From an uncultured PS1 clade bacterium (GTDB taxonomy: Bacteria; Pseudomonadota; Gammaproteobacteria; PS1; Pseudothioglobaceae): 37,681 nt of DNA. The notes under the pieces are model-generated. The model was not told the DNA's origin. It made no database searches and worked only from the letters and a program-made list of their open reading frames with translations. The translations under genes were made by a program, and so were the position numbers. The first letter of the stretch is position 1. Each line of letters begins with the position of its first letter. Positions 37,051-37,681 of the stretch are shown here, one piece after another. Where the stretch lies: the NCBI GenBank assembly GCA_938086805.1, contig CALKDH010000001.1, positions 1-37,681 on the forward strand, read 5' to 3'.

Positions 37051-37094
37051 ACATCATATGACTTTGATTTAGCCTGAAACTATTGTAAATTCTT

Positions 37095-37122
37095 TTCACA
37101 TTGTTTATCATGTACTTAGAAT
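37095..37122 (+). promoter_or_regulatory. Promoter before small winged-helix gene
   Basis: TTCACA at 37095-37100 and TAGAAT at 37117-37122 with a 16-base spacer, about 30 bases before the ATG. Confidence 0.5.
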
Positions 37123-37152
37123 TGTTAGTAATTAAGGGTAACTTATTAAATT

Positions 37153-37437
37153 ATGGCAAAAGCAGTATCAAGATTGTTTCAGCTTAGAAAGGCTCTCTAT
37201 GAGTGTGAGAAAGAGTTTGGGTTGGCCGGTTATTCAGAAGTTGAAAAGGCAGTTTTTTCTTACATTAGTTCGAATGCTAATGCGACCATCACTTCAATTA
37301 AAAATGACCCCTATTTTAATAAATACTCCTTATCGACAATTAAAAGAGCGGTTCTTTTCTTAACTTCTAATGAAATTATTAAGGCTGAACAGTCAACTTT
37401 GGACAAAAGGGAGATGCTTTTGACGCTGCAATCTTAG
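37153..37437 (+). CDS. Small winged-helix protein, MarR-like
   Basis: 94 aa. The segment from about residue 28 to 90 reads like a winged helix-turn-helix: a first helix (EVEKAVFSYISS), a helix-turn-helix (TSIKNDPYF then SLSTIKRAVLFLTSNEII) and a wing with a charged DKRE tip. This suggests a compact DNA-binding regulator; the target is unknown. There is no dimerisation extension as in full MarR proteins (about 140 aa). No obvious Shine-Dalgarno. The frame continues open after its TAG stop into the next entry. Confidence 0.65.
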   Translation: MAKAVSRLFQLRKALYECEKEFGLAGYSEVEKAVFSYISSNANATITSIKNDPYFNKYSLSTIKRAVLFLTSNEIIKAEQSTLDKREMLLTLQS

Positions 37438-37452
37438 CAGCAAAGAGTTAAA

Positions 37453-37681
37453 GTGAGCGTTGCCTATAGATATCTCACTAAAAAAAAGTACAATAGGATT
37501 CGACTGATTCTGCTAGAAGCGATTAATAAATTAATACAGAGGATTGAATCTTACTTGCAGTTAAAAGGGTGTTGCCCTAAAACAATTAGGAAGAAAAACC
37601 TAGATGAAGCATTAATCTGCATACTTCAAAAATTTATTAAAAGCGATAACTCCTTTAAGGGAATCGCAGATGGGTCTTGCA
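37453..37681 (+). CDS. Possible partial ORF at right edge, unrecognised
   Basis: From a GTG at 37453 the frame stays open for 76 codons to the window edge. The product is Lys/Ile-rich with a CC pair (LKGCCPKTIRKKN), and I do not recognise it. An AAAGAG lies 7 nt before the GTG. The frame is the same as that of the preceding winged-helix gene, separated only by its TAG, so it could also be a C-terminal part reached by read-through or split by a stop mutation. Open length alone is weak evidence in AT-rich DNA. Confidence 0.35.
   Translation, partial: MSVAYRYLTKKKYNRIRLILLEAINKLIQRIESYLQLKGCCPKTIRKKNLDEALICILQKFIKSDNSFKGIADGSC

Overview
The window is a compact, AT-rich stretch of a bacterial chromosome. 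It holds housekeeping and central-carbon genes of gammaproteobacterial type: gidAB (mnmG-rsmG), rluC-ubiA, polA, argS, glmU, trpA-accD, ispH, hemE and rpmE. Low GC, short intergenic gaps and the tkt-gap-pgk-pyk-class I fba cluster beside ppsA suggest a marine sulfur-oxidizer-type gammaproteobacterium of the SUP05/Thioglobus kind. That assignment is inference from gene content and order; no rRNA is present to confirm it. I see no IS elements, prophage, CRISPR array, tRNA or rRNA.

Layout. 1-1043 (-): 5' half of ppsA, running off the left edge. 1334-8063 (+): carbon operon tkt, gap, pgk, pyk, fba. 8170-13194 (+): mnmG, rsmG, tatD-type nuclease, rluC, ubiA, nearly all overlapping or separated by a few bases. 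13280-14059 (+): two tandem single-gene units, each encoding a 71-72 aa two-helix membrane protein, with matching promoters, matching 5'-end RNA hairpins and separate terminators. 14079-15670 (-): dapD and a lone znuC. 15786-23547 (+): polA, argS and an AddA/RecB-like helicase-nuclease. 23627-24790 (+): metC, abutting tauD end to end. 24791-28205 (-): glmU, an MFS transporter and tauD in one apparent transcription unit. 28375-31676 (+): aquaporin, thioredoxin-type arsC, a PhoU-like DUF47 protein and a PiT phosphate transporter. 31715-36030 (+): ibaG, rpmE, hemE, trpA, accD, ispH. 36049-37437 (+): a PfkB-family kinase and a small winged-helix protein. 37453 to the right edge: a possible unrecognised partial ORF.

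How the genes fit together. The first operon plus ppsA covers the triose-phosphate to PEP/pyruvate segment and part of the pentose-phosphate/Calvin carbon rearrangements. The MFS-tauD pair would allow taurine uptake and desulfonation to sulfite. The aquaporin-ArsC-PiT neighbourhood links arsenate entry by a phosphate transporter with reduction to arsenite and exit through a permissive channel. Most promoters are visible only as TATAAT-like -10 boxes. Several genes (tatD, znuC, polA) have a -10 box 6-7 nt before the start codon and no Shine-Dalgarno, suggesting leaderless mRNAs.

The least explained part is the pair of small membrane proteins at 13362-14014. The copies are about 63% identical by eye and keep the same promoter spacing and a 5' hairpin whose pairing survives base changes in both arms. 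I do not recognise the family.
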